Shown: positions 43,715 to 55,382, numbered from the stretch's first letter. The stretch is DNA of 64,000 bases from Eubacterium ruminantium (GCA_900108205.1 FNUU01000006.1:43496-107495); one strand, 5' to 3'. Notes: generated by a model not told the origin, from the sequence alone. Numbers and translations: made by a program.

Positions 43715-45226
43715 ATGAAGGATAATTTCAGAAAAATAGTATATATGCTGGTTTCTGTTTTTGCATTTCTTTTTGCTGCATCAGGCGTTGTATATGCTGA
43801 AACAAAGGAAGGAACCATAAATATCGGCGAAGGCTATCAGACGGGTGCGTTTATCATTACCTGGGATAATGAAGAAGTGAAAGGAACGGTAACCATTACT
43901 GCACCGGACGGAACTGTCTACAGCGCGAAAAAAACTCCGGACTATGTATCAGAGGATTTTGGAATGGCAACCGTCGGTGTTCCGAAGGTGCCTGCGGGAG
44001 AGTGGAAGGTTAAGGTTTCGGGAGTTAATCTCGGAACTATCCATGTAGAATTCGGCCGTCTTCCGGGCGCCATGAACATTGACAGCTTTACAGTTGCGGC
44101 AGCCGGCGCAAAGGGAACGGCAAGTCTTTCGGTTTCGGATTCGGAGCCGGAGGTTCAGATTGAAATCTTTGCAGATACCGACACTACAGGATTTGACGGT
44201 GAGAGAGTTTTCAGTCAGTACGGTGCGCCAAATGGAAAGTTCGAGCTTGATCTGTCGGGACTTCCGTCGGGAGAATATCATTTCTATGTTGTTCTTACCA
44301 AGGACGGCACCTGGAGCAGAGAGTATGCATCAGAACCGTACAGTTATCATTCTCCGACAGCTGATAAGAAGATTGCAGCGGTGGGAGGAAATTACAATGG
44401 TGGTTATTATCTCAGGTGGGAATTTGATCCTGATAACAGCAGGAATTATCTGGTCCGTGTCTGGGATGAAGATATGAATCTCGTTGCAAGCGAAGAGCTT
44501 AATGATGAGAACTTTTATTACAACGATTTCGACACTGATCAGAATAAGGTTTATATGGCAGTTACATATTCCTATGGTAATTGTGATTATGACCTGATCG
44601 AAGCGGACAAAACGGCCGGGGTTGACGGAAATGTAATATTTGATATTGATGATAGTCTCACAAACAGAGGCTTTATAGAAGCGGAAGTTACCTTTAACGG
44701 CAACATGCAGCTTATTTGTTATCTTAATGGTGAGAATAAGCTTGAGGAGAGTAAGGCCGGAACCTACAGGATAGAGCTTGTGGAAGGCAGTAACAATGTG
44801 ACCTTCGAGCTTACCGATGATAAGGGCAATATGCAGGACTTTGTCAAGGAAATAAGCCTTGATACTTATCCGCCTCAGCTTTCAATTTCAAATGACATAA
44901 ACGGAACAGTGACTCCGGATGATCATATCTATGTCAGCGGATATACGGAAACCGGAGCAGTCCTTACAATAAATGGAGAAAAAGTAGAACTCGAAAATTC
45001 ATTTTTCAATCATAAGGCAGGACTGACTGACGGAAAAAATGAGATCGTAGTTGTTGCCCGTGACAAGGCCGGAAATGAGTCGAGATATAAGGCTTCAGTA
45101 GAAAGAAATGATGTTAAAGAAAAGAAAGAGAACAGGGGCTGGCTTATAGCCGGTATAGCAGGAGGCGTTCTTCTGCTTCTGTATATCTTTATGTTTATCA
45201 GAGCAAAAAGGAGGGATAAGAAATGA
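43715..45226 (+). CDS. Exported Ig-like protein with C-terminal anchor
   Basis: A 503-residue protein of unknown function. The signal peptide ends GVVYAE (about residue 29). Several beta-sandwich-like segments follow (INIGEGYQTGAFIITWDN, VPAGEWKVKVSG, LDTYPPQLSIS..GYTETGAVLTINGEKV, the last like bacterial Ig modules). One C-terminal helix (about 472-493) and RAKRRDKK complete it, so it is a type I membrane protein facing outward. GGGGAGG precedes the ATG, 17 bases after the VWA gene. Its stop overlaps the next start (ATGA), so the three are translated together. Confidence 0.8.
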   Translation: MKDNFRKIVYMLVSVFAFLFAASGVVYAETKEGTINIGEGYQTGAFIITWDNEEVKGTVTITAPDGTVYSAKKTPDYVSEDFGMATVGVPKVPAGEWKVKVSGVNLGTIHVEFGRLPGAMNIDSFTVAAAGAKGTASLSVSDSEPEVQIEIFADTDTTGFDGERVFSQYGAPNGKFELDLSGLPSGEYHFYVVLTKDGTWSREYASEPYSYHSPTADKKIAAVGGNYNGGYYLRWEFDPDNSRNYLVRVWDEDMNLVASEELNDENFYYNDFDTDQNKVYMAVTYSYGNCDYDLIEADKTAGVDGNVIFDIDDSLTNRGFIEAEVTFNGNMQLICYLNGENKLEESKAGTYRIELVEGSNNVTFELTDDKGNMQDFVKEISLDTYPPQLSISNDINGTVTPDDHIYVSGYTETGAVLTINGEKVELENSFFNHKAGLTDGKNEIVVVARDKAGNESRYKASVERNDVKEKKENRGWLIAGIAGGVLLLLYIFMFIRAKRRDKK

Positions 45227-46062
45227 TCGTTCTTTTAATCATCTCCTTTATACTTGCAATGGTGGCAGGAGGATTTACACTTTACAGTGTTCATGTTTCT
45301 AAGGTAATGAAGGGCTTCAAGCTTCTTACCATGGATAGTGTTAAAGGAAGAAAAATGGTGGATTCATATCCGACCTGGCAGCTGATCGGAAAGATCTCAA
45401 TCGTAGTTCTTTTCATATGTACAGTTCTTATGATATATGCCCTGATAAAGCTTGTTCAGAAGCTTGCGGCGAATATCAGAGAAAAGAGAAAAAATGCAGC
45501 GACCATGATGACACCGGCAATGGCCGGAGCAGGAGGATATGTTCAGGGCGTATATAACATGCAGGACATGAATCAGCAGATGTACGCGGCGCAGCAGGGC
45601 AGTATGCAGAACATGCAGGACATGAATCAGCAGATGTACGCGGCGCAGCAGGGCAGTATGCAGAACATGCAGGACATGAATCAGCAGATGTATGCGGCGC
45701 AGCAGGCGGGTATGCAGAACATGCAGGACATGAATCAGCAGATGTATACGGCGCAGCAGGCGGGTATGCAGAATGGGCAGTATCAGTATCCTCAGGTTTA
45801 TATGCAGCAGACAGCTGAGTATGTATATCCGCAAGCGCAGACAGTACAGAATACATACGACCCGAATATGGCCGGTCAGTATATGAATCAGCAGGCCGGT
45901 GTACAGCAGGCCGGTGTACAACAGACCGGGATACAGCAGGGGTATGCATATCCGCAGACACAGCCGGAACAGTATGCGTATGATCCGAATATGGCCGGTC
46001 AGTATATGAATCAGCAGAACACAGCACAGCAGGACAACATACAACAGGGCGCCGTACAGTAG
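45223..46062 (+). CDS. Membrane protein with Gln/Met-rich tandem repeats
   Basis: A 279-residue protein with two membrane helices (about 1-22 and 52-75) and a basic stretch NIREKRK. The rest is almost wholly Gln/Met/Ala/Tyr-rich. Four units of 18 residues (MQDMNQQMYAAQQGSMQN) are followed by longer units ending YDPNMAGQYMNQQ. Gln-rich tails of this kind are likely disordered and may self-associate. The start overlaps the preceding stop by four bases. It is the last gene of the VWA operon. No terminator was recognised before the rpoB promoter. Function unknown. Confidence 0.75.
   Translation: MIVLLIISFILAMVAGGFTLYSVHVSKVMKGFKLLTMDSVKGRKMVDSYPTWQLIGKISIVVLFICTVLMIYALIKLVQKLAANIREKRKNAATMMTPAMAGAGGYVQGVYNMQDMNQQMYAAQQGSMQNMQDMNQQMYAAQQGSMQNMQDMNQQMYAAQQAGMQNMQDMNQQMYTAQQAGMQNGQYQYPQVYMQQTAEYVYPQAQTVQNTYDPNMAGQYMNQQAGVQQAGVQQTGIQQGYAYPQTQPEQYAYDPNMAGQYMNQQNTAQQDNIQQGAVQ
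45559..45774 (+). repeat. 54-bp coding tandem repeat, four copies
   Basis: Units start at 45559, 45613, 45667 and 45721 with exact 54-bp period (18 codons). The first two differ by at most a few bases. Confidence 0.95.
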
Positions 46063-46153
46063 GACAATATTCATATGTTATTGTTAAAAACCGGATGTGT
46101 TGGGCCACCATAATATTGATAAAAATTTTATATAAAAAAATGCAAATAACTAG

Positions 46154-46182
46154 TTGACATGGGTTGAAACTCATGGTAGACT
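46154..46182 (+). promoter_or_regulatory. Promoter of rpoBC
   Basis: TTGACA, 17 bp and TGG-TAGACT. The -10 form and TGG extension parallel the rplJ promoter (TGG-TAGTCT). Confidence 0.85.
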
Positions 46183-46269
46183 AGTTATCTGTCATTATGG
46201 GTTAATATGGGTTCGTGTCCCTAAATGCCCAAAACTGCCAAAAAATAATTTCAAGGGGTGAATGCGTCG

Positions 46270-49200
46270 ATGAATAAGTACAGAATGCATCCTATCAAGT
46301 CCGGAAGAAGTACCAGGATGGGCTATTCCAACAAGAAGGAAGTTATTGACATGCCTAACCTTATCGAGGTTCAGGTCAGTTCGTACGAATGGTTTCTTAC
46401 CGAAGGGTTAAGAGAAGCATTTGACGACATTTCTCCGATCACTGATTTTTCCGGTCAGCTGAGTCTGGAGTTTGTCGATTTTCAGTTATGCAGAGATGAT
46501 ATCAAGTACACGATTGAAGAATGCAAGGAGAGAGATGCTACATATGCTGCTCCTCTCAAGGTAAACGTACGTCTTCATAATCATGAGACTGAAGAGATCA
46601 ACCAGCATGAGATTTTCATGGGTGATCTTCCGCTTATGACTGAAACCGGTACATTTGTCATCAATGGTGCTGAAAGAGTAATAGTTAGCCAGTTAGTTCG
46701 TTCTCCTGGTATATACTTCTCAATCGGTCATGATAAGATTGGTAAGACTTTATATTCCAGCCAGGTTATTCCAAACAGAGGTGCATGGCTTGAGTATGAA
46801 ACTGATTCCAATGATGTTTTTTATGTACGTGTAGATAGAACAAGAAAAGTTCCTATCAGTGTGTTTATACGTTCGCTTGGTGTAGGAACAAATGAAGAAA
46901 TCCTTGATCTCTTTGGCGAGGAGCCTAAGCTTATTGCCAGCTTTGAGAAGGATCCTTCAAGAACATATGAAGAAGGTCTCCTTGAACTTTATAAGAAGAT
47001 CAGACCGGGAGAGCCTCTTGCTGTTGAAAGTGCAGAAAGCCTTGTTAACAGTATGTTCTTCGATGTAAGAAGATATGATCTTGCTAAGGTCGGAAGATAC
47101 AAATTCAATAAAAAGCTTGCTCTTGCAAACCGTATCGATGGATTTATCCTTGCTGAGGATGTAATCGATCCGACAACAGGCGAGCTCCTTTTTGCTGCAG
47201 GTGAGATTGTTAATCGTGAATCAGCTACAGCAATTCAGAATGCTGCAGTTCCATACGTTGTTGTACAGACAGAAGAGAGAAATGTTAAGGTTCTTTCAAA
47301 TATGGCTGTTGATATCCGTGAATATGTAGATTTTGATCCTGCAGAGGTTGGAATTACAGAGAATGTTTACTATCCTGTACTGAAGAAGCTTCTTGAGGAA
47401 TACGACGACGCAGAAGACCTTAAGGAAGCTGTTAAGAACAGCATAAATGATCTTATTCCAAAGCATATTACCAAGGAAGACATTTTTGCTTCTATCAACT
47501 ACAATATGCATCTGGAATATGGTGTCGGAAGTGATGATGATATCGACCACCTGGGTAACAGACGTATCAGATCTGTAGGAGAACTCCTTCAGAATCAGTA
47601 TCGTATCGGTCTTTCAAGACTTGAGAGAGTTGTAAGAGAGCGTATGACTACTCAGGATATCGAAAGTGTTTCACCTCAGTCACTTATAAATATCAAGCCG
47701 GTTACGGCAGCGGTAAAAGAGTTCTTTGGTTCATCACAGCTTTCACAGTTCATGGATCAGAACAATCCGCTTTCAGAACTTACACATAAGAGACGTCTTT
47801 CAGCTCTTGGTCCTGGTGGTCTTTCTCGAGACAGAGCCGGATTCGAGGTTCGAGACGTTCACTATACACATTACGGAAGAATGTGTCCTATCGAGACACC
47901 TGAAGGTCCTAACATCGGTCTTATCAACTCACTTGCTACATTTGCAAGAATAAATGAGTATGGTTTCATCGAGGCGCCTTATCGTGTTGTAGATAAGACA
48001 GATCCTGAAAATCCTGTAGTCACAGAAGATGTTGTATATCTTACTGCGGATGAAGAGGATAATTATCATGTAGCTCAGGCTTCAGAACAGCTGGACGAAG
48101 ATGGACATTTTGTAAGAAATAACGTTGCAGGACGTTACAGAGAGGAAACAGCAGAGTTTGCCAAGAGCGAGATCGATCTTATGGACGTATCTCCACGTAT
48201 GGTATTCTCGGTTGCTACATCCATGGTTCCATTCCTTCAGAACGATGATGCTAACCGTGCCCTCATGGGTTCCAACATGCAGCGTCAGGCGGTTCCGCTC
48301 CTTAAGACAGATTCCCCTGTAATCGGTACAGGTATGGAAGCTAAGGCAGCTGTAGACTCAGGTGTATGTATCGTTGCAAAGCGTGACGGTGTTGTTGAGA
48401 TATCTTCAAGTGAGAAGATCATCATCAGAGCCGAAGACGGAACTACAGATGAATATAATGTAATCAAATTTGCAAGAAGTAACCAGGGTAACTGCATGAA
48501 CCAGCATCCGATAGTTGTTGCCGGAGAAAAGGTTAAGAAGGGTGATGTTATCGCAGATGGTGCTTCTACATATAACGGAGAGCTTGCTCTTGGTAAGAAC
48601 CCTCTTATTGGTTTCATGACCTGGGAAGGTTACAACTACGAGGATGCCGTTCTCCTTTCAGAGAAGCTTGTTAAAGATGATGTTTATACATCAGTACATA
48701 TAGAAGAGTACGAGACTGAATCACGTGATACAAAGCTTGGTGCCGAAGAGATCACAAGAGATCTTGCAGGACTTTCACAGGATGCTCTTAAGGACCTTGA
48801 TGAAAATGGTATCATCCGTATCGGTGCAGAGGTTCGTGCCGGTGATATCCTTGTAGGTAAGGTTACCCCTAAGGGAGAGACAGAGCTTACTGCAGAGGAA
48901 AGACTTCTCAGAGCTATCTTCGGTGAGAAGGCAAGAGAAGTAAGAGATACATCACTCAGAGTTCCTCACGGAGCTTACGGTGTTGTTATGGACACAAAGG
49001 TATTTACAAGGGAGAATGGTGATGAGCTTCCTCCTGGAGTAAATAAATCAGTTCGTGTTTACATCGCTCAGAAGAGAAAGATTTCAGTCGGTGATAAGAT
49101 GGCCGGTCGTCACGGTAATAAGGGTGTCGTTTCAAGAGTGCTTCCTGTAGAGGATATGCCATTCCTTCCAAACGGACGTCCGCTTGATATCGTGCTTAAC

Positions 49201-50109
49201 CCTCTCGGCGTTCCTTCACGTATGAATATCGGACAGGTGCTTGAGCTTCATTTCGGACTTGCTGCACAGGTTCTCGGATTCAAGGTTTCTACACCTATCT
49301 TCGATGGAGCAAATGAGAAAGATATCAGAGCTGCTCTTGTAATGGCAAATGATTATGCCAATACAGAGTGGGATGAATTTGAAGAAAAATACAAAGACAG
49401 TGTTGATCCGGAGGTTATGAAGTACCTCTATGACAACAGAGACCACAGAGAAGAGTGGAAGGGTGTTCCTATCGATGAAACAGGTAAGGTTATGCTTCGT
49501 GACGGACGTACAGGCGAGGAACTGCCGGCACCGGTTTCAATCGGTTACATGCATTATCTTAAACTGCATCACCTTGTTGATGATAAGATCCATGCACGTT
49601 CTACAGGTCCATACTCACTTGTAACACAGCAGCCTCTCGGTGGTAAGGCACAGTTCGGTGGACAGCGTTTCGGAGAAATGGAAGTTTGGGCTCTTGAGGC
49701 ATATGGTGCTTCATATACACTTCAGGAGATCCTTACAGTTAAATCCGATGATGTTACAGGACGTGTTAAGACCTACGAGGCTATCATCAAGGGTGATAAT
49801 ATTCCAGAGCCTGGCATTCCTGAGTCCTTCAAGGTACTCCTTAAGGAATTCCAGTCACTTGGCCTTGATGTCAGAGTTCTCAAAGAGGATGGCGAAGAGA
49901 TCGAGCTCGGCGAGTCGGTTGATTATGATCCGAATACAAGAAAATTCCTTGAGGGTGATGAGAGATTCGGTGAGGATCTTGAATCACAGGGTTACAGCGG
50001 CGTTGATGAAGAAGGCGAGCTGACATCTCTGGATGACGATTATAATGACGATTACTCCGATGATTATTCAGATGATTATGATTATTCTGATGACAGAGAT
50101 GAATTCTAA
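46270..50109 (+). CDS. rpoB: DNA-directed RNA polymerase beta subunit
   Basis: Core subunit of transcription, 1279 residues. Clear landmarks are the rifampicin-pocket region [44 protein letters not shown], the active-site segment [13 protein letters not shown] and the C-terminal [20 protein letters not shown]. The rifampicin region shows no obvious resistance change. The last ~25 residues are an acidic Asp/Tyr repeat tail ([16 protein letters not shown]), which is not part of the standard fold. The GTG at 46258 lies inside the AAGGGGTG ribosome site; the ATG at 46270 is preferred. It starts a new operon with rpoC instead of following rplL. Confidence 0.98.
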   Translation: MNKYRMHPIKSGRSTRMGYSNKKEVIDMPNLIEVQVSSYEWFLTEGLREAFDDISPITDFSGQLSLEFVDFQLCRDDIKYTIEECKERDATYAAPLKVNVRLHNHETEEINQHEIFMGDLPLMTETGTFVINGAERVIVSQLVRSPGIYFSIGHDKIGKTLYSSQVIPNRGAWLEYETDSNDVFYVRVDRTRKVPISVFIRSLGVGTNEEILDLFGEEPKLIASFEKDPSRTYEEGLLELYKKIRPGEPLAVESAESLVNSMFFDVRRYDLAKVGRYKFNKKLALANRIDGFILAEDVIDPTTGELLFAAGEIVNRESATAIQNAAVPYVVVQTEERNVKVLSNMAVDIREYVDFDPAEVGITENVYYPVLKKLLEEYDDAEDLKEAVKNSINDLIPKHITKEDIFASINYNMHLEYGVGSDDDIDHLGNRRIRSVGELLQNQYRIGLSRLERVVRERMTTQDIESVSPQSLINIKPVTAAVKEFFGSSQLSQFMDQNNPLSELTHKRRLSALGPGGLSRDRAGFEVRDVHYTHYGRMCPIETPEGPNIGLINSLATFARINEYGFIEAPYRVVDKTDPENPVVTEDVVYLTADEEDNYHVAQASEQLDEDGHFVRNNVAGRYREETAEFAKSEIDLMDVSPRMVFSVATSMVPFLQNDDANRALMGSNMQRQAVPLLKTDSPVIGTGMEAKAAVDSGVCIVAKRDGVVEISSSEKIIIRAEDGTTDEYNVIKFARSNQGNCMNQHPIVVAGEKVKKGDVIADGASTYNGELALGKNPLIGFMTWEGYNYEDAVLLSEKLVKDDVYTSVHIEEYETESRDTKLGAEEITRDLAGLSQDALKDLDENGIIRIGAEVRAGDILVGKVTPKGETELTAEERLLRAIFGEKAREVRDTSLRVPHGAYGVVMDTKVFTRENGDELPPGVNKSVRVYIAQKRKISVGDKMAGRHGNKGVVSRVLPVEDMPFLPNGRPLDIVLNPLGVPSRMNIGQVLELHFGLAAQVLGFKVSTPIFDGANEKDIRAALVMANDYANTEWDEFEEKYKDSVDPEVMKYLYDNRDHREEWKGVPIDETGKVMLRDGRTGEELPAPVSIGYMHYLKLHHLVDDKIHARSTGPYSLVTQQPLGGKAQFGGQRFGEMEVWALEAYGASYTLQEILTVKSDDVTGRVKTYEAIIKGDNIPEPGIPESFKVLLKEFQSLGLDVRVLKEDGEEIELGESVDYDPNTRKFLEGDERFGEDLESQGYSGVDEEGELTSLDDDYNDDYSDDYSDDYDYSDDRDEF

Positions 50110-50126
50110 GGAAGGAGAAAAGTAAG

Positions 50127-53100
50127 ATGGCAAATATTGAAAATGTAGAGCAGGAACAGCCTATTAATTTTGATGCTATAAGAATTGGACTTGCATCTCC
50201 TGAAAAGATAAGAGAGTGGTCACACGGCGAAGTTAAGAAGCCTGAGACTATCAATTATAGAACACTTAAGCCTGAGAAAGACGGACTTTTCTGCGAGAGG
50301 ATTTTCGGACCTAGTAAGGACTGGGAATGCCACTGCGGTAAGTATAAGAAGGTTCGTTATAAGGGTATCGTTTGTGACAGATGCGGAGTTGAGGTAACAA
50401 AGTCTTCAGTACGTCGTGAGCGTATGGGACATATCGAACTTGCTGCTCCTGTATCACATATCTGGTACTTCAAGGGCATCCCTAGCAGAATGGGTCTTCT
50501 TCTTGACCTTTCTCCAAGGGTACTCGAGAGAGTATTATATTTCGCATCATATATTGTTCTTGATCCGGGTGAGACAGACCTTCATTACAAGGATGTTCTT
50601 ACAGAGACAGAATATAAAGCAAAGGTTGAGGAATACGGATATAAGTTCCGTGTAGGCATGGGAGCTGAAGCTATTAAGGAAATGCTCCAGGCTATCGACC
50701 TTGAAGCTGAAGGAGAGGCTCTTCAGGAAGAGCTTGAGACTTCAACAGGACAGAAGAAGGCTAAGATCATCAAGAAGCTTGAGGTTATCGAGGCATTCAG
50801 AAGTTCAAATAACAAGCCGGAATGGATGATCATGGATGCAATCCCTGTTATCCCTCCTGATATCAGACCTATGGTACAGCTGGACGGCGGCAGATTTGCG
50901 ACATCAGATCTTAACGATCTTTACAGAAGGATCATCAATAGAAATAACAGACTTAAGAGACTTCTTGAGCTTTCCGCTCCTGACATCATTGTCAGAAATG
51001 AGAAGAGAATGCTTCAGGAAGCAGTAGATGCACTTATAGATAACGGACGCCGCGGAAGACCTGTTACAGGTCCTGGAAATAGAGCACTCAAGTCCTTGTC
51101 AGATATGCTTAAAGGTAAGCAGGGACGTTTTCGTCAGAACCTTCTTGGTAAGCGTGTTGACTACTCAGGACGTTCAGTTATCGTAGTAGGACCGGAACTT
51201 AAGATCTATCAGTGCGGTCTTCCTAAGGAAATGGCTATCGAGCTCTTCAAACCATTTGTTATGAAGGAGCTTACAGCCAGAGGAATTGCAAATAATATCA
51301 AGGCAGCCAAGAAAATGGTTGAAAGACTCGAGTCACAGGTTTGGGACATCCTTGAGGATGTTATCAAAGAGCATCCGGTTATGCTTAACCGTGCCCCGAC
51401 ACTTCACAGACTTGGTATCCAGGCATTTGAGCCTACTCTTGTAGAGGGTAAGGCTATTAAGCTTCATCCACTCGTATGTACAGCTTTCAATGCTGACTTC
51501 GATGGAGACCAGATGGCTGTTCACCTTCCACTTTCAGTAGAAGCTCAGGCAGAATGCAGATTCCTTCTGCTTTCACCTAACAACCTGCTTAAGCCTTCAG
51601 ACGGTGGTGTTGTATCAGTTCCTTCACAGGATATGGTACTTGGTATTTATTTCCTTACAAATGACAGATACAGAGAAACACCTGCTGATGAATCTGAGAT
51701 CAAGGCAGTTTACAGCCTTGACGATGAAGCTAAGAACATAGCTGCTGTTAAGGAAGCTGTAATGAATAAGGAGCTTGAACTTACAGACATCGTTAAGATC
51801 AGAGTTATCAAGAAGCAGACAAAGGATAATACAAGATTCTTCAAGGATATTACTGCAAAGGTTCATGACCTTGTAGGACATTACTATAAGGATATGAATG
51901 ATGCACTTCTTGCATATGAGAACAAGGAGATCACTCTTCAGCAGAAGATCTATGTACAGAGAGAGGCTGAACTTGCCGACGGTACAAAGATCAAGAAGAT
52001 TGTTGAGACTACACTCGGAAAGCTTCTCTTTAATGAGATCATTCCTCAGGATCTCGGATTTGTTGACAGATCAAATCCTGATAATATAGTTACTCCTGAA
52101 GTTAACTTCCATGTTGGCAAGAAGCAGCTTAAGAAGATTCTTGATAAATGTATCAATACACATGGTGCTACAAAGACAGCAGAAGTGCTTGATAAGGTAA
52201 AGGCTATCGGTTATAAGTATTCAACCCTCAGCGGTATCACAGTTTCCGTTGCGGACATGACTGTTCCTGAATCAAAGCCTGATATCCTTAACAAGGCTCA
52301 GGATACTGTTGATGAGATAGCACAGATGTTCAGCAAGGGCTTCCTTACTGAAGAAGAAAGATATAATGCAACCATCAAGGTTTGGGATAAGGCAGATAAC
52401 ATCCTTAAGAAAGCCCTCCTGGATGGACTTGACAAATATAACAATATTTACATGATGGCTGATTCCGGAGCCCGTGGTTCTGACCAGCAGATCAAGCAGC
52501 TCACAGGTATGCGTGGTCTTATGGCAGATACAACAGGTAAGGCAATCGAACTTCCTATCAAGTCTAACTTCCGTGAAGGTCTTGACGTACTGGAGTACTT
52601 CATTTCCGCACACGGTGCTCGTAAGGGTCTTTCAGATACCGCTCTTAGAACGGCTGACTCTGGTTACCTTACACGTCGTCTTGTTGACGTTTCGCAGGAT
52701 CTTATCATCCGTGAGACAGACTGCTGCGAAGGACAGGATGAGAAGCCGGGCATTTATGTTCAGGCATTCGTTGAAGGTCTTGAGAAGGATGAAGTTATCG
52801 AGAGCTTCCAGGACAGAATTACAGGACGTTACACAGCAGTTTCTATCTTTGATAAGGATGGAAATATGATCGTTAAGAAGAATCATATGATCACTCCTAA
52901 GCGTGCTGAGAACGTTATGAAATATGGTATCGAACCTGATTCGGGACTTCCGTTCACAGATCCTGAGACAGGACTTCCTAGAAGAGATGCCAAGCTTAAG
53001 ATCAGATCAATACTTACATGTAAGTCACACCTTGGTATCTGTGCTAAGTGCTACGGCGCTAACATGGCTACCGGACAGGCAGTTCAGGTTGGTGAAGCAG

Positions 53101-54107
53101 TTGGTATCATCGCTGCTCAGTCAATCGGTGAGCCTGGTACACAGCTTACAATGAGAACCTTCCATACAGGTGGTGTTGCCGGTGGCGATATCACACAGGG
53201 TCTTCCTAGAGTAGAAGAGCTTTTCGAGGCTCGTAAGCCAAAGGGTCTTGCAATCATTGCAGAGTTCGGCGGCAAGGTTACATATAAGGAAGGCAAGAAG
53301 AAGGAAGTTATCATCACAAATGATGAAACAGGCGAGTCTAAGGCATATCTTATTCCTTACGGTTCACGTATCAAGGTACGTGACGGACAGGATATTGAGG
53401 CCGGTGATGAACTTACAGAAGGCTCAGTAAATCCACATGATATCCTTAAGATCAAGGGTGTTGATGCGGTACAGAACTACATGATAAGAGAAGTTCAGAA
53501 GGTTTACCGTCTGCAGGGTGTTGATATCAATGATAAGCATATCGAGATCATTGTTCGTCAGATGCTCAAGAAGGTAAGAATCGAGGATAATGGTGATTCT
53601 ACACTTCTTCCTGGTTCACTTGTTGATGTACTTGACGTAAATGAACTTAACGAGCAGCTTATCGCAGAAGGTAAGAGACCAATCGAAGCAAAACAGGTAC
53701 TTCTTGGTATCACAAAGGCTTCACTTGCTACAAGCAGCTTCCTCTCAGCAGCTTCCTTCCAGGAAACAACAAGAGTACTTACAGACGCTGCTATCAAGGG
53801 CAAGATCGATCCACTTATCGGTCTTAAGGAAAACGTACTTATCGGTAAGCTTATACCTGCAGGTACAGGTATGAAGAGATATCGTTCAGTAAGTCTTGAT
53901 ACAGAATATCTTAATGATATTGACGATGTTTATTCAGAGGAGTCTTATGACGATGCTGAATATGACGAGATCGGTAATGAAGAAGAGGCTGAAGCAGCAG
54001 AGGATCAGGTTTCTGATGACGCTGCAGATCTTACATCTGTAGATGCTGACGAGGAGATGGTTGAAACCTCCGATGAAATGTCAGACGCTGCAGAGGATGA
54101 AGAATAA
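50127..54107 (+). CDS. rpoC: DNA-directed RNA polymerase beta' subunit
   Basis: Catalytic subunit of RNA polymerase, 1326 residues. The N-terminal zinc finger has Cys68, Cys70, Cys83 and Cys86. The catalytic magnesium loop NADFDGDQM is at 455-463. The bridge/trigger regions and the second zinc site ([11 protein letters not shown] and [13 protein letters not shown]) are present. The C-terminal ~60 residues are strongly acidic (rich in Asp and Glu, ending AAEDEE), an extension beyond the usual end. AAGGAGAAAA precedes the ATG, 17 bases after rpoB. A terminator follows, so rpsL is not in the same simple transcript. Confidence 0.98.
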   Translation: MANIENVEQEQPINFDAIRIGLASPEKIREWSHGEVKKPETINYRTLKPEKDGLFCERIFGPSKDWECHCGKYKKVRYKGIVCDRCGVEVTKSSVRRERMGHIELAAPVSHIWYFKGIPSRMGLLLDLSPRVLERVLYFASYIVLDPGETDLHYKDVLTETEYKAKVEEYGYKFRVGMGAEAIKEMLQAIDLEAEGEALQEELETSTGQKKAKIIKKLEVIEAFRSSNNKPEWMIMDAIPVIPPDIRPMVQLDGGRFATSDLNDLYRRIINRNNRLKRLLELSAPDIIVRNEKRMLQEAVDALIDNGRRGRPVTGPGNRALKSLSDMLKGKQGRFRQNLLGKRVDYSGRSVIVVGPELKIYQCGLPKEMAIELFKPFVMKELTARGIANNIKAAKKMVERLESQVWDILEDVIKEHPVMLNRAPTLHRLGIQAFEPTLVEGKAIKLHPLVCTAFNADFDGDQMAVHLPLSVEAQAECRFLLLSPNNLLKPSDGGVVSVPSQDMVLGIYFLTNDRYRETPADESEIKAVYSLDDEAKNIAAVKEAVMNKELELTDIVKIRVIKKQTKDNTRFFKDITAKVHDLVGHYYKDMNDALLAYENKEITLQQKIYVQREAELADGTKIKKIVETTLGKLLFNEIIPQDLGFVDRSNPDNIVTPEVNFHVGKKQLKKILDKCINTHGATKTAEVLDKVKAIGYKYSTLSGITVSVADMTVPESKPDILNKAQDTVDEIAQMFSKGFLTEEERYNATIKVWDKADNILKKALLDGLDKYNNIYMMADSGARGSDQQIKQLTGMRGLMADTTGKAIELPIKSNFREGLDVLEYFISAHGARKGLSDTALRTADSGYLTRRLVDVSQDLIIRETDCCEGQDEKPGIYVQAFVEGLEKDEVIESFQDRITGRYTAVSIFDKDGNMIVKKNHMITPKRAENVMKYGIEPDSGLPFTDPETGLPRRDAKLKIRSILTCKSHLGICAKCYGANMATGQAVQVGEAVGIIAAQSIGEPGTQLTMRTFHTGGVAGGDITQGLPRVEELFEARKPKGLAIIAEFGGKVTYKEGKKKEVIITNDETGESKAYLIPYGSRIKVRDGQDIEAGDELTEGSVNPHDILKIKGVDAVQNYMIREVQKVYRLQGVDINDKHIEIIVRQMLKKVRIEDNGDSTLLPGSLVDVLDVNELNEQLIAEGKRPIEAKQVLLGITKASLATSSFLSAASFQETTRVLTDAAIKGKIDPLIGLKENVLIGKLIPAGTGMKRYRSVSLDTEYLNDIDDVYSEESYDDAEYDEIGNEEEAEAAEDQVSDDAADLTSVDADEEMVETSDEMSDAAEDEE

Positions 54108-54128
54108 TAAAGATTTAGCTTAAGTTTT

Positions 54129-54160
54129 GGGCGTGCCCGTTTTCGGGTACGCCCATTTTA
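54129..54160 (+). terminator. Terminator of rpoBC
   Basis: GGGCGTGCCCG-TTTT-CGGGTACGCCC (one mismatch or G-U), then ATTTT. Confidence 0.9.
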
Positions 54161-54222
54161 AGATTATGGCGGATAAGCTGTAATCTATGGAATAAGTCAC
54201 TGAAATTAATCTCGTGTGATTA

Positions 54223-54251
54223 TAGACAGTTTGTTTATGATATGATATAGT
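54223..54251 (+). promoter_or_regulatory. Promoter of the ATP-grasp gene
   Basis: TAGACA, 17 bp and TATAGT. The leader contains AAGGGTC..GGCCCTT. Confidence 0.5.
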
Positions 54252-54318
54252 TCACATGTAAATTGCGAAGGGTCGGATGTTGTGCTGGCCCTTTATGGTT
54301 CGTTAAGGAGGATTAAAA

Positions 54319-55353
54319 ATGGGTAAGGACAACAAATTCACTGTTCTTCTGAGAAGAGTAAAAAGCGGAAGCGTATCAAAAATGTGGAATTTTGCAAAGG
54401 ATATACATAAGGAGAAGAAGAAATATCCTACTGCATTGATATTTCTTGATATGGGTTTCTGTATTTTTAAATATGGTATCGGATATCAGGAGTACCGTGG
54501 ATATCATTTTGAAGGAAAAAACATCAGACTCCGCCGTACATTTATGACGATGAACCATAATATCGCTCTGACAAGAGAACTTAATCAGGAAGATAAGTAT
54601 CCGATACTTAAGGACAAGACTATTTTCATGGAGACTTATAAGGACTTTGTAGGACGTGAATTTCTGAACCTCTCAAAATGCAGCGCTGATGAATTTAAGA
54701 GCTTTGTAGGACGTCATGATTATATCATCTGTAAACCGGCTGATAATTTCGGAGGACTCGGCATCAGAAAATATATCTGCAGTGAGATTGAGGATGTGGA
54801 TGCACTTTATAAGGAACTGCTGGAAAATAAGATTTATGATATTGAAGAGGGAATACATCAGCATCCGGAGATGTCCAGATTATATCCGGGCAGTATAAAT
54901 ACACTCAGAATGGCGACAGTGAGAGGCGAGAACGGACCGCAGTTTTTCTATGCTATTCTCAGAATGGGAGTTGGCGGGAGCTTTACAGATAATGCAACCT
55001 CAGGCGGAATCTATACCTATGTCAGAAGAGACGGATTGCTTAAATTTGACGCTTATGCCGAGAAGATAGGAGTGTATTATGACAAGCATCCGGATACGGG
55101 AGTTACATTTAAGGGATATAAAGTTCCTATGATGAAGGAAGCGATAGAGCTCGCCATAAAGGCTGCAGAGCATGTTCCTGAACTGGGTTACGTGGGCTGG
55201 GATATAGCTATTTCGGATAAGGGACCGGTTATCGTTGAAGGAAATGATATACCTGGATATGATATGCCGCAGAACAGTGCATGGCATAAAAAAGGAAACG
55301 GAATACTTCCGGGTGTCGAAAAAATACTCGGTCATAAATGCCCTAAGCTGTAA
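54319..55353 (+). CDS. Sugar-transfer-associated ATP-grasp protein
   Basis: A 344-residue ATP-grasp enzyme of the group found with polysaccharide or teichoic-acid genes (ATPgrasp_ST type). ATP-binding and metal residues are expected in YIICKPADNFGGLGIRKY, LYPGSINTLRMATVRG, NATSGGIYTYV and VGWDIAISDKGPVIVEGNDIPG. The last carries the metal-binding acidic and Asn pair. It probably forms a carboxylate-amine or related bond on a cell-envelope substrate (inference). GGAGG precedes the ATG. It lies between rpoC and rpsL with its own promoter, an unusual place for such a gene. Confidence 0.85.
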   Translation: MGKDNKFTVLLRRVKSGSVSKMWNFAKDIHKEKKKYPTALIFLDMGFCIFKYGIGYQEYRGYHFEGKNIRLRRTFMTMNHNIALTRELNQEDKYPILKDKTIFMETYKDFVGREFLNLSKCSADEFKSFVGRHDYIICKPADNFGGLGIRKYICSEIEDVDALYKELLENKIYDIEEGIHQHPEMSRLYPGSINTLRMATVRGENGPQFFYAILRMGVGGSFTDNATSGGIYTYVRRDGLLKFDAYAEKIGVYYDKHPDTGVTFKGYKVPMMKEAIELAIKAAEHVPELGYVGWDIAISDKGPVIVEGNDIPGYDMPQNSAWHKKGNGILPGVEKILGHKCPKL

Positions 55354-55382
55354 AACTAAGCTGTAAAACGGCGAAAAAAACC

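Noticed and set aside
45397..46174. Antisense frames over the Gln-rich gene
   Set aside because: They arise from the repeat composition; the + strand gene has signal, membrane and operon evidence.
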